Of a DNA stretch of 31,821 bases, positions 20,155 through 31,082 are shown one piece after another (positions within the stretch are counted from its first letter, which is position 1; the number at the start of each line of letters is the position of its first letter). Under the pieces are notes generated by a model. It did not search any database. It saw only the letters and a program-made list of their open reading frames with translations, and had not been told where the DNA came from. This DNA comes from Hymenochaete sp. R1. Lineage: Eukaryota > Basidiomycota > Agaricomycetes > Hymenochaetales > Hymenochaetaceae. The stretch is taken from the NCBI GenBank assembly GCA_019400425.1, contig JAFREE010000218.1, positions 1 through 31,821 on the forward strand. Reading direction: 5' to 3'. A program made the position numbers and the translations under genes.

Positions 20155-23100
20155 CTGCGGTAGAACACGTCAATGATGCGTTGAAGCCGACGGGTGAGAG
20201 GGCGTGAATTAGACGCGACAGAGGGGAGGGAAGGTGGAGAATGCGTCAGAAGATTGATTATCCAAGTCGAAACGTGGTTCAATCCAGGGTACATTAGTGC
20301 GCAGTTAGCCGGCCACGAAATGATAAACAACGTACATCGAGATTGTCAAGCCTGCCAAATGTTTCATCACAAGCATGAGAAATGTTTGTAGTTGGTTCCG
20401 TTAGGTGAAGGACTTCAGGTTGGTGCTGCCTGGAAACAGAATGTGAACTAAGACGCAAATTCGCTCTGTTAGTTCATTAAGGTGGAACACTCCACACGCA
20501 TAAGACTCACTCCCGGTCGTGCTCGCGAACGAAACCCTCGTTGGAGACTGACCATTCACAAACGTAAGAACTTTCCTCCGTGTGAGATCGTAAGTGAACT
20601 AAAGGGTGATGATACGAAATGTGTGAGCATGGATCGGCGATGATGGGGAAAAAATAAGGCCCGAGTAAACGGACTTCTTAGATCGGAGCGGTGTATGAAT
20701 GTAATCTTGCAATCGGGGAAGGGACAGATTAGACAATCCACATAGGGCCGCCTGTTCGCGCTGGCGGGTTGTGTAGCATTCGTGGTGACCTGTTGCTTTT
20801 CGACTTGAAGACTTAGAGGTAAAAGAGGGGGTATCGAGCCACCATTTAACTTGGTGGTCTGTAGCTGGGCAGCATCAGCATTCGCAGGACTGTAGAGAGC
20901 GGCCGCATTAGGCACATATAAAGCATCCAAATGCTCGCCGAGAGACGAAAAAGGGGCAGAAGTCGAACTTGTAGGGCTCGACCTGATCAACGCCGTCGGA
21001 GAGGGCAAACTTGGTCCAGCCTGAAAAAGCGTAGAATGTTGAAGTTGTTGCTGTTGAATAAGAGATAGGTGCTCTTGCTGCTGTTGTACCTGCACACGCT
21101 GATGATCTTGACTATGAAGCAGAACATCTGACCGGGGGAACCCTGCCTGATGGTAGCGGCGACTGATGGGTATTCCGGGGGAGAGTAAATTAGAGCTATT
21201 TGGAGGTGGAGGGACAAACGCGCTGGCTGCTGCGTAAGAATGGCGCTGCTTATGAATATAAGGATGGCTCGAGGGCCTAGAAAAAAGACCCAAGTTGCGG
21301 TTTTGATGTTGTGCCTGCTGCTGCTGGCTAGAGGAAGAACAAAAAGCAGGGGATGATGATGATAATGCTTGTGGCATGACAGTTGGTTGCTGCGCTTGTG
21401 AGCGAGGATACTGGAACTGCTGTTGCTGGATGAGACGCAGTTGCGCTTGCCGGTGATGGTCCCGTCCGTTTTTCGTCCACGACTGCTGCATTGAGTTTCG
21501 TGAGACAAAAGGCGACATCTTGAAAGTCGTCTGACTCGGATCCATTCCCGTAGACGGAGAAAAGAACGATAATTTTCGACTTGAGGCTGCAGTAGATGGG
21601 AATGGCTCTACAAACGGCCTAAGGCATTGCTCATAAGCATTCTTGAGCTTCTGCGTAAGTAGCTCGGATGCTTCAAAGATGCTATTACAAAAGCCTAATC
21701 GACATGCGATCAAGTCCCAGTGATTGCATTCGTTGACCTGTAATCAATATCAGCTTCCCGTACGAAGGACTTAAATACTGCTTTAAGACGCCTCACACGT
21801 TCAACGCCACCTAAACCTCTAACTTCCACGTAAAGATCATACAGATCAACGGACTTATTCTCGAGATCAATCGATTCTGTTGGATCAAGACGTCCATTCT
21901 CTGCCCCAAAGTCGAGGAATTTCTGCTTGAGTTGCATCCGGGACATCAATGGCGGAACACTCATCGCCCCTTTCGGAGTGTGATCCTGCTGATAGATTGT
22001 GGTCTGTGGTGGGCCTTGCCGCGATTGGAATTGTCCTGGACTCTTGGAACGCCAGGATGTAGTTGTCATCCTTGACTCACTGATTGGGCTGTATGTTGGA
22101 GGCATTGAATAGTCATATGGTGTTGAACTTATGCGCTCTCTTTTTGCACGGGCCTGCGAAGCGCGTTGACCCAACGAACCAATATCGACCATCGTATCCA
22201 CGTCATGCATTTGAAGAGACCTTCTACGTTTTTGTTCAATATGACCAGGGGCGATCGGATTGACGCCTGAATCATCCGCGCGTTTCATGAAAGACATAGG
22301 TGCAGATGCAAGCGTGCCTCCAAAGAGATGTGAAGGCTCCCTAAGCATCCCATCAATGATATCTCGGGCTCGTGGTCTTTCCATTCTATTCTTCGCCCAA
22401 CACCTCTGCATAATCTCCCACAATCCATTCTCAATACCCTCCGCCTTTATGTGATCCTTGCCCGGCTTTTCAGGGCACCGACCATGGTACAGTTCAATCA
22501 CCACCACAGGGTCCAGAACCGTGTTTAGGAACGGCGGACGCTCCGTGAAGAGCTCGAGTGCCAGCATGCCAAAAGACCAAATGTCGGAAGCTGGCGTGGG
22601 GTTTGGGAGGCCTGCATTTCGGTCGTCGTTGGTGGAATTGGAAGTTGAAGAGGATGACAGAGCGGAAGGTGTAGGGAGAGAGTTTGGGGGAAAGAGGAGC
22701 TCAGGCGCTTGCCAGCGGAGGCAACCGTGATCGAGCGATGAGTTGAATGAATTGAAGAAGCTGACGTCGAGACGAGAGAGACCAAAGTCGGCGAGGAGCG
22801 CATGGTGAGCGTCATCGATGAGAACATTTGCCTTAAAATTGGGATGAATTAGTTTAAAGATTGAAAATAGATGACGATCCGTCCGAACGCACACATCGTA
22901 TGTCCTGATGAACGATAGGAGGGTCATGGCTGTGGAGGTAATCAACGGCTTTCGCGATCTCCACCAGCTGAAACAAAAGCATATCAGAAAAGTAAAATTA
23001 AGAGCTCTTCTGTATACGCACTAAACGCTTTCGCCCCGTCTGAGGGAAGGATTTTACAAACTGAAGCGCAGTGCCATTCTTCATCCACGGTGACGCAATC

Positions 23101-24110
23101 GCAGGAGACGAAAACAAAGAAGTACAGAGCCCAAGGAAGGCCAGGATATGTGGATGTCGAAGCTGTCTCCAAAGAAGAGCCTCTCTACATAGATTCTATC
23201 GCAAGCACCATCAATCACCGTTGCAGACGCGAAGAAGCGAAGCGTGAATGACTCACCCGATGGAGTTTATGTTGCTTGTCTAGAGGCAAACGCGGGAGTT
23301 TCAACGCAATTAGCTCCGACACAGTTTGCATCCCTTCCCCCATTAATTTGGAGCACCTCGACGCCATATACACGTCACCGAAACCTCCACTATTCCTTGC
23401 ACGCTCGTCGCATAATTTCAGACCATCCAGCACCATGAATTTTGGGATTGACTGGAACTTGATTGCCAAATGAAACAAGACGTCTAAAAGACACGATCGT
23501 CGCCTGTCGCGATAAAAAAGGGAGTCCACGCACTGGAAACAACATACATTAGATACGGAGAAAATCAAAAGTTAGGTCTGTACACACATTTTGAATACTC
23601 TTGGTGAACTCTTCAATTGTTTCCATATCGTCGTAATTAGCGCTCTGGTCCTCGCCAGTCGATGCTCGAGGTTGCGTTAGTAGCCATACGTCCATCATGC
23701 ATTCCAATCCGCTAGGCGCTCTTCCATCCCCGACATGCATACGTTCCACAGCCCAAGCTCGGAAGAGAAACTGCGTGCTCTCAGCCTAGAGGAAAAGCTA
23801 TCCTTTAACAGACGCGTAAGTCAAGTCTCAAGAAAAGGGCACGCACCACGTTTTCCGGAGGGGAGTTCTCATCCTTGAGGGCCTTCAGTAGCACGTTATC
23901 CGTTCCTATACCCAGTCCCGGCAGGTCGACATTAGTACCTAAAGCGACCCCATGTTGCTCGACTGTTTGTGGCAAAGCACCGTAGAGCGCTCGGTCGTCA
24001 TACACAGCCTGAGTTTCCAGCGGCACTTCGAATCCCGAACCTACCTGGAAAGCTTCAGCGGCAGACACGAATGGCGAGAGGTTTGCAACCAAGACGTTTC
24101 TCCGAGGCAT
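19836..24110 (-). CDS. Gene C: protein kinase-ARID-C2H2 zinc finger fusion, over 1,080 aa
   Basis: Start MPRRNVLVANL at 24110. Exons: 23847-24110, 23588-23785, 23257-23532, 23022-23180, 22893-22967, 21797-22831, 20675-21737, 20511-20598, 20336-20429, then less surely 20092-20154 and 19836-20024. Phases agree throughout. The kinase domain (about 190-430) has glycine loop GGFGDVY (203-209), Lys232 in IALKL, HQD at 319-321, Asn326, DFG 339-341, APE 366-368 and SDIWSFG, so it looks active. RQLRHPHILAFLG is typical of mushroom tyrosine-kinase-like kinases. ARID lies at about 624-713 (VDLYDLYVEVRGLGG, then HWDLIACRLGF and YEQCLRPFVE). A Q/S/P-rich linker follows. The C2H2 finger is C1007, C1012, H1025, H1029, with degenerate fingers after it. 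One 1035-nt exon holds both the kinase C-lobe and the ARID start. ARID plus C2H2 recalls SWI/SNF-type subunits. The 23180 acceptor is ambiguous. A separate ARID gene starting at Met614 is the main alternative. Confidence 0.8.
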
Positions 24111-25948
24111 CGCGACTTGACGTTAATAGCGGGGAGCGTCTGGATGCTAGAAAGCCTTGGTTTGCGTCGTACAAGGCAGAGGTGACACAGAACTCCTAAC
24201 ACAGCAGTACTGCACGCATCAATCATCATTCATTGTTGGCGTCGTCAACTCTGAGTCCATCTTCGCACGAATCGCGATCGAATTGACGGAACCTCGTCGG
24301 GCGCCTCCAGAGTCGTTAACGCATGACGCCCTATCCATCCTACGTCGAGGAAGAAAGAAAAGAAAAAGTGAGTGACAAGATGGGCGGTCCGAGTCTTCGT
24401 CTGTTTGTGTCTCCGTCCGCGTGCCTGAGAAGGCGCGTCAACAGGTACAAATAAGAAGTCGCCTCATTGATCTTGAATCGTCTTGTAATTATAAAAAAAA
24501 ACTTCGCAAGAAATCGTATTCACTGCACTTGCATGACACATGATGCATGATACTCACTCCAGCAAATTCTTGCAAGCGTTTTGCTCTCGTTAAGGAGAAG
24601 TAGATAAGACGTAAAGTCCAAATAATGGCGGCTTACTCGCAGTCGGAGGTACATTCCCGACTGTATCTATCTATCTTTACTTCCAACCTCTAGTCTCCAA
24701 CCTCCAACTAGCACTCACATACAATTGCGATAATGTACAACATAACATTAACAAGATACGACTCTGAGCGGGAACACTGAGCTTACCGCGCGTCAGAAGC
24801 TCAGTAATTTGTGACACACGATGAACAAAAAAAAGCACCTCGTACATGTACAGAAAAAGTGGTTAATTCACGCCTTCGAGTCTCATATGAGACTTTGCCT
24901 TTGTCCCGTGGGCTGTGGGTAACGAGAGAGAGACGATAAGAAGAGAGAGGGGGGACGGTAGCAGGAGATTGATACCTATAGCTTATACAGTGTGTTATAA
25001 AGAAAAGGAGAAGAAACAGATCTAGAAGCAGAAGCAGAAACGAGAGGTTGCGGTTCGCAAATTCCGAGTCGATCCAAGTGTCGGTGGTGTCGTTGGTATC
25101 AGCAGTAGTGTTTTCTGTCCAGCGCCGAGTCGTGTTATACTCCCTCCCTCCCCCAAACAACACACCCAACAAAAACAAGCACTTTCCCTTCCACGCATGC
25201 TCTGCAAGAAGAATGAACCCGGCCTAGCTAAAGGAAAAAGAACGAAGCAAAGAGACGAGGCGAGACGAAAGGCCAAAAAAACAAGTCTCCAAGTCTTTAG
25301 TCTTCACTTTACTCACGTACCCAAGAACGAAGAGACGAGTTGGGATGGGTGTGGTGTAGGTGTGGGCGGTTGAAGAGAGGGGGGGGGAAGGAAGGAGTCG
25401 CTCGAATGCGTACGAGAACCAAGCGATGACGATGATGACGACGATGAGAGTAGAGAGTAAACCCGAAAAAAAAGGAGATCATAAGGAACGATAAATTAGA
25501 AGAAAGGGAAACGGAAAGAAAGACAGAAAATAAAAATTGATATTTCAGATAGGCCATAACCCCAACCTCGCCCCCTCACCCCCAGGGCATATCGATATTG
25601 TTACAAAATTCACGATTCGTTATTCAGCAATTCGACACACGAGAAAGAAGAAAGACAAAGACAAAGGGGAGAAAAAACGACAAAAGGCCCCAGGGAAAGG
25701 AAAGATGGATGACATAACATACGTATACGAAGCGATACGAAGATGGACGAGAAGAAGGAAAGGGGAAGGTGGACGAAAAGGCGATGTACACGAAAACAAA
25801 GTAAACAAGCGTAAGCGCAGCGGGAGACTGGATACCGCACAATGAACGGGGACGGGCGTCAAAAGAGAAGAAAAGAAAGAAAAAGAAAGAGAGAAAAAAT
25901 GGTACACGTATATGTAGTATATGTATAGGAGCGATTTAGTCTGATTCG

Positions 25949-25979
25949 GTCTGGTCAGGTCTGGTCAGGTCTGGTTGGG
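25949..25979. repeat. 10-bp tandem repeat (tctggtcagg, about 3 copies)
   Basis: Three consecutive copies of the unit, the last one diverged (tctggttggg), in the 3' flank of gene D. Confidence 0.85.
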
Positions 25980-26079
25980 AGTGTGACTGATTCGGTTACT
26001 GTGGAGGGATGGGGATTGGTGTACACGGTGTTGATGAGGCGAGTGGCTTTCCGCATCTTGTATCTCGTTTATTGTATTT

Positions 26080-26112
26080 GGTTTCCGGTGTCCGGTATCC
26101 GGTATCTGGTGC
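26080..26112. repeat. Short CCGGTAT/TCCGGTG tandem repeat
   Basis: The series gtttccggtg-tccggtatcc-ggtatctggt consists of imperfect 7-8 bp units, about 120 bases before the last exon of gene D. Confidence 0.6.
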
Positions 26113-26232
26113 TAGTGTGACAAGAAAGATGACGCCGAAAAAAAGAGAAAGAGAGGCCGAAGAAAGGAAGAGCAAGAGGGTCGGGTTGCGTGCGTCGTGG
26201 ACGGGATCGAATGTTGGTAGACACACTCTGCT

Positions 26233-28798
26233 TCAGAGCTGCATAAACAAAAAAAAGACAAGAAAAAAGGTCAGTCGATCACGTCGACCGGAGGAAAAAG
26301 AAAAGACAACGTACATCCATATCCATATCAACCCACCCTTCTTCGTCCACCTCTTCCCCCTCCCTCTCGGGTATACTCTCAACCCGCTTCATACCCACCA
26401 CACTAACGACCCCGCGCCGACTCCTCGTCGCCGCCGACGCACCATACGCACAAGCCCCATACTTCTCCCTCACACTCCCGTCTCCTCCCATCTTAACACC
26501 ATCAACGTCCCCATCGACGTCCGCGTCCACATCCTCCATTTCCTCGTCCCCGTCGATATCGATATCATCGTCATCTTCGTCAACTACAGACCGCGGGCTC
26601 CCCTCGTCCAGACTGAGACTCAAACTGCTCGAGCGCGCCACGCTCTCGCTCCCGGCGCGCATCTCCGAGCGGGGAAGGGACCACCCGCCTACACTGACAC
26701 CCCCACCTCCGCCCCCGCTGGCACCTGTATGTATCCCAGGCGCGCCGTTCCGACCGTTCCCGTACGCTTGCATATGTGAGTGGGAGTTGACAGAGGTGGA
26801 ATACGCAGAGGCGGATATGGATGACCCGGCAACGTCGTGGTCACGGTCGTGGTAGGGTCCGTGTCCGTTGCTGACGCTCTCGCCGTCAACGACATCATAG
26901 TCGTGCATATGTCCGTTAGCGTATGTGAACCCGATCGGGACGGACATGGGGAGGGCAACGCCGCCACCGTTGTGGTTGGGAAACGCTGCGTGCGAATGCG
27001 AATGGGAATGCGAGTGGGAATGCTGGACTCCAGTCCCGTTCTCATTCTCGAGTTTGATCTGATCCACACCCACATCCCCGTCTTCATCGTAGACATCGTC
27101 GTCGTCATCGTCCCGCTCGTGCTCGTGCACCTGACTTTCGAGTTCTTCGTCTGCGTAAGGAGATACCTTCATCCCCGCCGATCCGATAAGCACCCGGCTC
27201 GATGCGGATACAGATGTGGGCATGGATGTGGGAGGTGTACCTGAGCCAACGGACGGCGTCGTCGAGGTTGGGCGAGCAAGAAGGCCTGGTCGAACTTGAG
27301 TCAAGCCGCTCTGCATCGGGACCGAAAACTCCGACATCTTTGGGCCTGGAGTGGGTGTGGACGTCGATGGGGCGCGGCTGCTCAGACCCGTTGGGACGGA
27401 CGAGCTGATGGGCTGGCGCGAGGGTATGGATGATGAGATGGTGGAAGATGAAGGGGCTCTGGGCTGGGATTGAAGAGGGCGTGAGGAGGGGATGACGGTT
27501 GTGAGTTGCGGGTTCATGGCGGACATGTTTGCTTCAGATGGAGGTGGGAGGAGGCCGTTGGATAGGAACGAAGGCCAATGGGAGCGATCCTCGGGGAGGG
27601 AAGAGCCGGGGTCGAGATGAGAGAGGATCGTTGCGGCCTTGATGCGATTCGGTTAAATAAACTCGAAATGAGAGCAGTGAACGATGCTAACCTCAAGTAA
27701 TTGAACCTGCTGATGCTTCGAGTACATATACTTGCTCGCTTCACGCCAATGAGGAGAATGCTCCCAACGATGCTTGACCAAACACGACGGGTGTCTGTAG
27801 ACCTTTAATGGTACAAATCAACATCAAAAAATCTCTCAAATTACAGTGCGGCATACCTTCGAACAGCTCTCGCATTGGAAGATGGTACCACGCTTCTTGA
27901 CCTTCGTCGCTCTCCCTTTCTTCGTAGTAGTGCCCACACTGTCCGCGACACTTGCTCCATCGCCTTCATCGAACTCGTCCAAATCCACATCCCCGTCGTC
28001 GTCCAGTCCTCCGACACTCGAAACTGAACGCGCCACCGCACTCGTACCCGTACCCGAGCTCGCACTCCTATTCGAGTTGTTGGACGCCGAGATGGTGATA
28101 GGAAGCGAGCTGTTCACGGGCAGATCGTGGACGTATGAAGCCTGATTTAGCTTAGTCACGGAAACGGACAAGGACTGCGCCTGGGCCTGAGCCTGGGAAC
28201 AGCCGCGAGTGTGGGCAGAAATGGAATTGTTGGGAGGAGCGTGGCTGTGCAAGTTATGGGAGGGTGAAACAGAGGGGGTAGGCGAAATGGATAAGCCGGA
28301 ATGTGAAAGTGAGAGCGCAGAGAGCGCTTCGAGGGCAGACGTTGACGAGTAGCTCGCTGGGCTAGAGAAGAGAGAGCAGCGTCGTCAGCATCATCAATGG
28401 GTAGTAGGTCGAGCAAAGGAGGAAGGGGCGGGATGACGAGGGAAAGCTGACGTGGAAGCGGGAGAGGGGGGAGGGGGCGAACAAAGCACAAAAAAAGTCT
28501 CTCTGAAGACAATGACAATGGAAACTGACCTGGGCCTCGATACTGCTTCACGGGCGTCTGACATACGCCTACGAATCTGGCTGGTTGAGCTCAAGCGACG
28601 ATGCTTGAGAGCATGAGAGCCGTTCTTGCCTGAGGCGAGGTCCTTGAGATCCCTTTCCTTCTGTTGAATGGGCGGCTTGTCCGCGTGTGCGGAGGTGAGG
28701 GGTATAGGAGGCGCCGCCGCCGCTGCATTGGAGAGACTGAAGAGCGCCGAGAGACCTGACTGAGGGTTTGTCTGTGGGAGAGTCGTGGGCATCGACAT
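26233..28798 (-). CDS. Gene D: single C2H2 zinc finger protein, 737 aa
   Basis: Five exons: 28530-28798, 27857-28361, 27692-27802, 26315-27637 and 26233-26238. All phases agree, giving 737 aa. The start MSMPTTLPQ has a good context (acaccATG). The finger spans the exon 2/3 junction: QCESCSKVYRHPSCLVKHRWEH, with C253, C256, H269, H273. SPHWREASKYMYSKHQQVQLLEAA follows, a block conserved in a family of fungal C2H2 proteins, so it is probably a nuclear DNA-binding regulator. The N-terminal 250 residues are Ser/Ala-rich, with an acidic run before a basic KKGRATKVKKRG. The C-terminal 440 residues are disordered, with six Asp near the middle, a (His-Ser) run coded at 26990-27022, a Gly run, and an Asp/Glu-rich tail. 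The last exon codes only Leu and stop (CTC TGA, after a TTTATGCAG acceptor); without it the frame would add 11 residues in intron sequence. The first intron (168 nt) is long for this locus. Confidence 0.82.
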
Positions 28799-28885
28799 GG
28801 TGTTTGGTGGACAAAGTCGCCGAGAAGGAGGGGAGAGAGGTCGTGGCAGAGGGAGAGGGAGAAGAGAAGTCGACTAGAAAAAGAT

Positions 28886-29158
28886 TTAAAGAATGGGTGG
28901 ATTGCTCAGAGAGACTTGGAGACTCAGAGGAGCATCTCCGTTCAACCTAGTCAACCTCTGCTGCTGCTGCTCGTCGATGCTGTCGTCGCTGTTGTTGTCG
29001 TCCAAGTCCGTCGTTATCTGAGCCACCGTTGTCGCCAGCAGTCGTTCGATGTCGTCGAGAGAGCGGGATATGAGATGAAATGGAGAAGAGCGGTGGAAAT
29101 GAAAGCAAAGGAAAGAAAACAGAAAAAGCTTACAAGAGAAGGGTGAAGGAGAGGGCAA
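28886..29158 (-). other. Possible upstream ORF in the gene D leader
   Basis: A 90-codon frame ends 88 nt before the gene D start. Its second half looks protein-like (SLDDIERLLATTVAQITTDL, a run of Asp/Asn, then four Gln). It ends in TAA before the gene D ATG and is not joined to it by any splice pair I found. It could be a regulatory upstream ORF or a chance frame with a CAG-type repeat. Confidence 0.3.
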
Positions 29159-29332
29159 CAGTCGTCTCGATTAGGAAATATTTCACAATGTTAACGTCGA
29201 TCACTGTAATATCACGTAATCACAGTCTTCCCGCGATGGGTTGAATGTTTCAACTTCAACTCGTCCACAATGCAGCATTATGTAATATTGCAGCCTGAGC
29301 TAGTACTATAGTACTGGTAGATTGAAAATTGA

Positions 29333-29523
29333 GGCTCTGTTCGGTAGCGTTGCTAACAGGTTGCTTGCTAGTGCTATCTCCGCTTAACACACATAGGTTC
29401 CCACGCTTAGTGCTGAACTTGCTTTCCGCGTGTTCAATCGTTCCACAAAGCGTGGGAACGGATTTATGTTAAGCGTAGCTAGCACTGGCAAGCAACCTGT
29501 TAGCAACGCTACCGAACAGAGCC
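29333..29523. mobile_element. 191-bp MITE with long terminal inverted repeats
   Basis: The left end GGCTCTGTTCGGTAGCGTTG is repeated in inverted form at the right end. The first 36 bases match perfectly and the arms stay similar for about 75 bases (29333-29407 against 29449-29523), so the element can fold into a long hairpin. TGA flanks it on both sides (29330-29332 and 29524-29526), a 3-bp target duplication. It has no coding capacity. Terminal bases and 3-bp duplication recall PIF/Harbinger (Tourist-like) elements, though those usually target TWA; hAT-type origin is less likely because no 8-bp duplication is seen. Confidence 0.8.
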
Positions 29524-29526
29524 TGA

Positions 29527-31082
29527 GTGTCTACTAACTAACTATACACCTCTCACAACCTCTCACCTTCAGTCGAAAACTCATCAACGCCCTCCTTTAA
29601 GCCCCAATACACGCTAATCTCAACTTTTTCAGCCCCTTTTGTACTCGCAATTTGTGTGCTGCTGGTATTTAAACAGGGGCCCTGGTGCGAAGATGTCTCC
29701 GCTCTGCTCGCTGCCTTGCATGGGTCCCGCTACCGTTGTGCGTGTCTTTCATGTTTTATATCTTTCACTTCTGCTCGATTGGGGTGCCAGTGTGCTCACG
29801 ACTCGGTTTTCCCTCCTCCATCAGTCGTGCGCTCTCAGACACACGCTTCGCGCTTTAAATCCGTCTGTCGCTCGGCGGTGACATTTGCATCCTTCTACTT
29901 CACAACACATGTACTCTAGCGTTTGCAAAAGTATCGTTCTAGACCTACTGCTACCTCAAAAATAGTGGAAAGTCTCGAACAATATTGGAAATCCGCAAAA
30001 AAAGGCTGCTCTATAGCTCCTTGTTCTCCGCACTCCACAACGTCTTCATACGCTCGCGTCTTTCCATCGTAACCAGCCTTTCCCTCCTTCCCTTCCCCAG
30101 CTCGGGACCTGTCGAACTCGTCTGCCGGTGGCTGCTCGGACCACTCGAGCATTTGAGAGTAAACCCCTTACCCTCCTCTGCACGCTTACGATTCCTGCCG
30201 CTTCAGCTGAAATGATACAGATTGGTAAATGGTGGTCGGCGTACATATGTACGTAGCTAGTAGGGGCGTTGATGGTACTCAATTGACAGGCTTTCCGGTT
30301 CGTATTGTATGGATACGCATGCATGCGGAGAAGCCATCTGCGTTCTTCTTTTCTCCGGCTCCGTTCATTCGTTCAATCACGCTTTCCCTTTTCTCTTCCC
30401 CGACTACGACTACGACTCTGTCTCTGTCTCGGGTAACTCTAACTTCGCAAGGCAAGGGTAAGTCTGTCTACACTTTCCTTGATCGCCTCCGCTTGCACGT
30501 TTACGTTCACATTCTCCGTCCGTGAAGTTCACGGATTTAGTCCACTGTCTTTTTCCGCATCTATAGCTACTAACCCCCGCCCCGGCCCGCTAACGTATCT
30601 CGCACCCCGTACGCTCACATGGAAGGTCGGTCCTACTGGTGTTATCACCCGGACCATCCCATCCGCACCCCTCATTACATGAAAAAAATACGGGAACACA
30701 ACTGTTGGATACAGTCGAACGGCCCATCCGTCCTCGTCTTGCGTTTTATTGGGGAGAGGGGTAGGGATAAATAAAGAATCCAGAACTATAATCTGTAAAC
30801 TCTGACTGTAGCGCAATCATATCCTCTACGAGGTTTGCTCAGCTTTGGGCAGACGTCCTCACTGACTCCTCAGTCAGAGGTCAATGGCAGAGCTACCGTT
30901 CTACACCACATTCGCGTTTGCCCTTCACAGGGAGAACCGCTCTTTTCATCTGGATTTGGTCCGAAGAGGTCAGGCTGACGGACGATGGGAGTTACAAAAC
31001 ACATAAGGGTCGTTTCGGGATTGAAGGACGGTCTCAAATCGTGATGGTTATCTGCACACACCCTGAAATTGGTGAGTAATGT
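29527..31082. other. Region with ambiguous open frames, no firm gene
   Basis: Plus-strand pieces of coding-like sequence exist: about 30617-30772 (MEGRSYWCYHPDHP...) and 30812-31079 (FAQLWADVLTDSS, ALFIWIWSEEVRLTDDG). A 51-nt GTAGGG...TGTAG intron could separate them, but the phases do not match the better-looking frames. In the second piece all three plus frames stay open for 40 codons or more, so openness alone is weak evidence. From 29530 to 30500 nothing is supported. Confidence 0.3.

Larger units (their letters stand above)
24111..26232. other. Long spacer between genes C and D, purine-rich on the plus strand
   Basis: This covers 2.1 kb: upstream region of gene C on the left and 3' flank of gene D on the right. 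From about 24900 to 25910 the plus strand is strongly purine-biased (GAGA and AAAG runs, a G9 at 25379-25387). This makes several overlapping open frames on both strands that look like composition artefacts. Two short tandem repeats near 25950 and 26090 are listed separately. No gene is supported. Confidence 0.5.

Noticed and set aside
21738..21778. A 41-nt intron (donor GTATTT) between kinase and ARID exons
   Set aside because: The GTGAGG donor at 21796 gives a 59-nt intron and restores the exact ARID spacing, so it was preferred.
25537..25907. Several overlapping frames on both strands rich in Lys/Arg (plus) or Phe/Ser/Leu (minus)
   Set aside because: Produced by the purine/pyrimidine bias of the tract; no domain or splice structure.
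26009..26779. 256-codon plus-strand frame across the end of gene D
   Set aside because: It is antisense to the well-supported last long exon of gene D and reads as Pro/His/Thr-rich shadow sequence.
30857..30879. Small inverted repeat around ctgactcctcagtcag
   Set aside because: A 6-bp stem with a 4-base loop is too short to mean anything here, and no T run follows.
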